Of a stretch of DNA of 5,812 nt, positions 5,139-5,812 are shown in pieces (positions within the stretch are counted from its first letter, which is position 1; every line of letters starts with the position of its first letter). A model generated the notes under the pieces. That model was not told the origin of the DNA and made no database searches. It saw only the letters and a program-made list of their open reading frames with translations. This stretch comes from an uncultured Marmoricola sp. Its GTDB lineage: Bacteria > Actinomycetota > Actinomycetes > Propionibacteriales > Nocardioidaceae. Where the stretch lies: positions 1 through 5,812 of the forward strand of contig CALMMO010000066.1 of NCBI GenBank assembly GCA_937868455.1. The letters are read 5' to 3'. A program made the position numbers and the translations under genes.

Positions 5139-5812
5139 CTAGCCCTCCTGTCCGGTCGTCTCAGCTGCTGCTGCCTCAACGGGAGCAGCGTCACGGTCGG
5201 CACGTGCGGGGCGCTCGCCCCGGGTGCCACGGGTAGGACGCTCGCCGCCACGGCCTGCACGGCCACGACCAGGAGCACCGGCGCGGGCAGCTGCTTGAGC
5301 TTCACGCTCAGCGCGGGTGCCAGCGACCTCACCCTTGTAGATCCAGACCTTCACGCCGATGCGGCCGAAGGTCGTGCGGGCCTCGTAGAAGCCGTAGTCA
5401 ATGTCGGCACGCAAGGTGTGCAACGGAACGCGACCCTCGCGGTAGAACTCAGAGCGCGACATTTCCGCGCCGTTGAGTCGACCTGAGCACTGGATCCGGA
5501 TGCCCTTGGCGCCCGCGCGCATCGAAGACTGCATGGCCTTCTTCATCGCGCGACGGAACTGCACACGGCCCGAAAGCTGCTCGGCCACACCCTGGGCGAC
5601 CAGTTGTGCGTCGATCTCGGGGTTCTTGACCTCGAGGATGTTGAGCTGGACCTGCTTGCCGGTCAGCTTCTCCAAGTCGGTGCGGATGCGGTCTGCTTCG
5701 GCGCCACGACGACCGATGACGATGCCCGGACGCGCGGTGTGGATGTCCACACGCACGCGGTCACGGGTGCGCTCGATCTCGACCTTGGCGATGCCGGCCC
5801 GCTCCATGCCCT
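5139..5812 (-). CDS. rpsC: 30S ribosomal protein S3 (partial, N-terminus beyond window)
   Basis: Small-subunit head protein lining the mRNA entry channel. The reading frame runs through the window edge; ATG 5807 is an internal methionine (…[18 protein letters not shown]), so about 45 N-terminal residues are missing by comparison with actinobacterial S3. Counting from that Met, the type II KH domain lies at the beginning, with the GRRG loop at 32-35 ([16 protein letters not shown]), and the C-terminal domain has [56 protein letters not shown] (84-139) and [14 protein letters not shown] (147-160). A tail of about 62 residues (161-222), rich in Arg, Gly and Ala with two GERP repeats and an acidic/Ala end, follows; such tails are known in actinobacterial S3. 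Stop is TAG, two bases before rplP. Confidence 0.97.
   Translation of the reverse strand, partial: GMERAGIAKVEIERTRDRVRVDIHTARPGIVIGRRGAEADRIRTDLEKLTGKQVQLNILEVKNPEIDAQLVAQGVAEQLSGRVQFRRAMKKAMQSSMRAGAKGIRIQCSGRLNGAEMSRSEFYREGRVPLHTLRADIDYGFYEARTTFGRIGVKVWIYKGEVAGTRAEREAQAAARAGAPGRGRAGRGGERPTRGTRGERPARADRDAAPVEAAAAETTGQEG

Noticed and set aside
1..5812. A novel defence, mobile or biosynthetic system
   Set aside because: The whole window is accounted for by fourteen conserved ribosomal protein genes in the canonical order, with no extra gene, inserted segment or repeat array.

Overview
This window is the interior of a bacterial ribosomal-protein operon, read entirely from the minus strand. In transcription order (high to low coordinates) it carries rpsC (cut by the window edge), rplP, rpmC, rpsQ, rplN, rplX, rplE, rpsN, rpsH, rplF, rplR, rpsE, rpmD and rplO. 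This is the 3' half of the classical S10 operon joined directly to the spc operon. Every gene is identified from its translated sequence. All are intact except rpsC, which lacks its first roughly 45 codons because the window ends there.

The organism is most likely a member of the Actinomycetota (high-GC Gram-positive bacteria). Base composition is GC-rich (about 60% by eye, not computed). The proteins read like actinobacterial forms: L16 beginning [16 protein letters not shown]8 beginning [17 protein letters not shown]5 with an Arg/Gly-rich N-terminal leader, S3 with a long Arg/Gly/Ala-rich C-terminal tail, and a 61-residue four-cysteine S14. GC near 60% is low for many soil actinobacteria, but the genus cannot be fixed from this window.

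Layout: 5812-5139 rpsC; 5136-4717 rplP; 4717-4487 rpmC; 4490-4221 rpsQ; then only 15 bases to rplN (4205-3837), where E. coli has a separate spc promoter region; 3834-3475 rplX; 3475-2906 rplE; 2904-2719 rpsN; a 70-base gap, the longest in the window, holding an imperfect hairpin; 2648-2229 rpsH; 2214-1672 rplF; 1669-1286 rplR; a 26-base gap; 1259-654 rpsE; 654-472 rpmD; 469-17 rplO. The last 16 bases (16-1) lie beyond rplO; secY is the usual next gene, but nothing in 16 bases identifies it.

The genes work together as one assembly module. S3, S17, S14, S8 and S5 go to the 30S subunit, and L16, L29, L14, L24, L5, L6, L18, L30 and L15 to the 50S. Junctions are almost all stop/start overlaps (TGATG or GTGA) or gaps of a few bases, which implies one polycistronic message with translational coupling. 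No promoter, intrinsic terminator, RNA gene, mobile element, CRISPR array or foreign gene was found. The region is ordinary core genome. The points worth a second look are the hairpin before rpsH, the repeated GTG-N3-ATG double starts, the fused S10/spc junction and a short insertion in S8.
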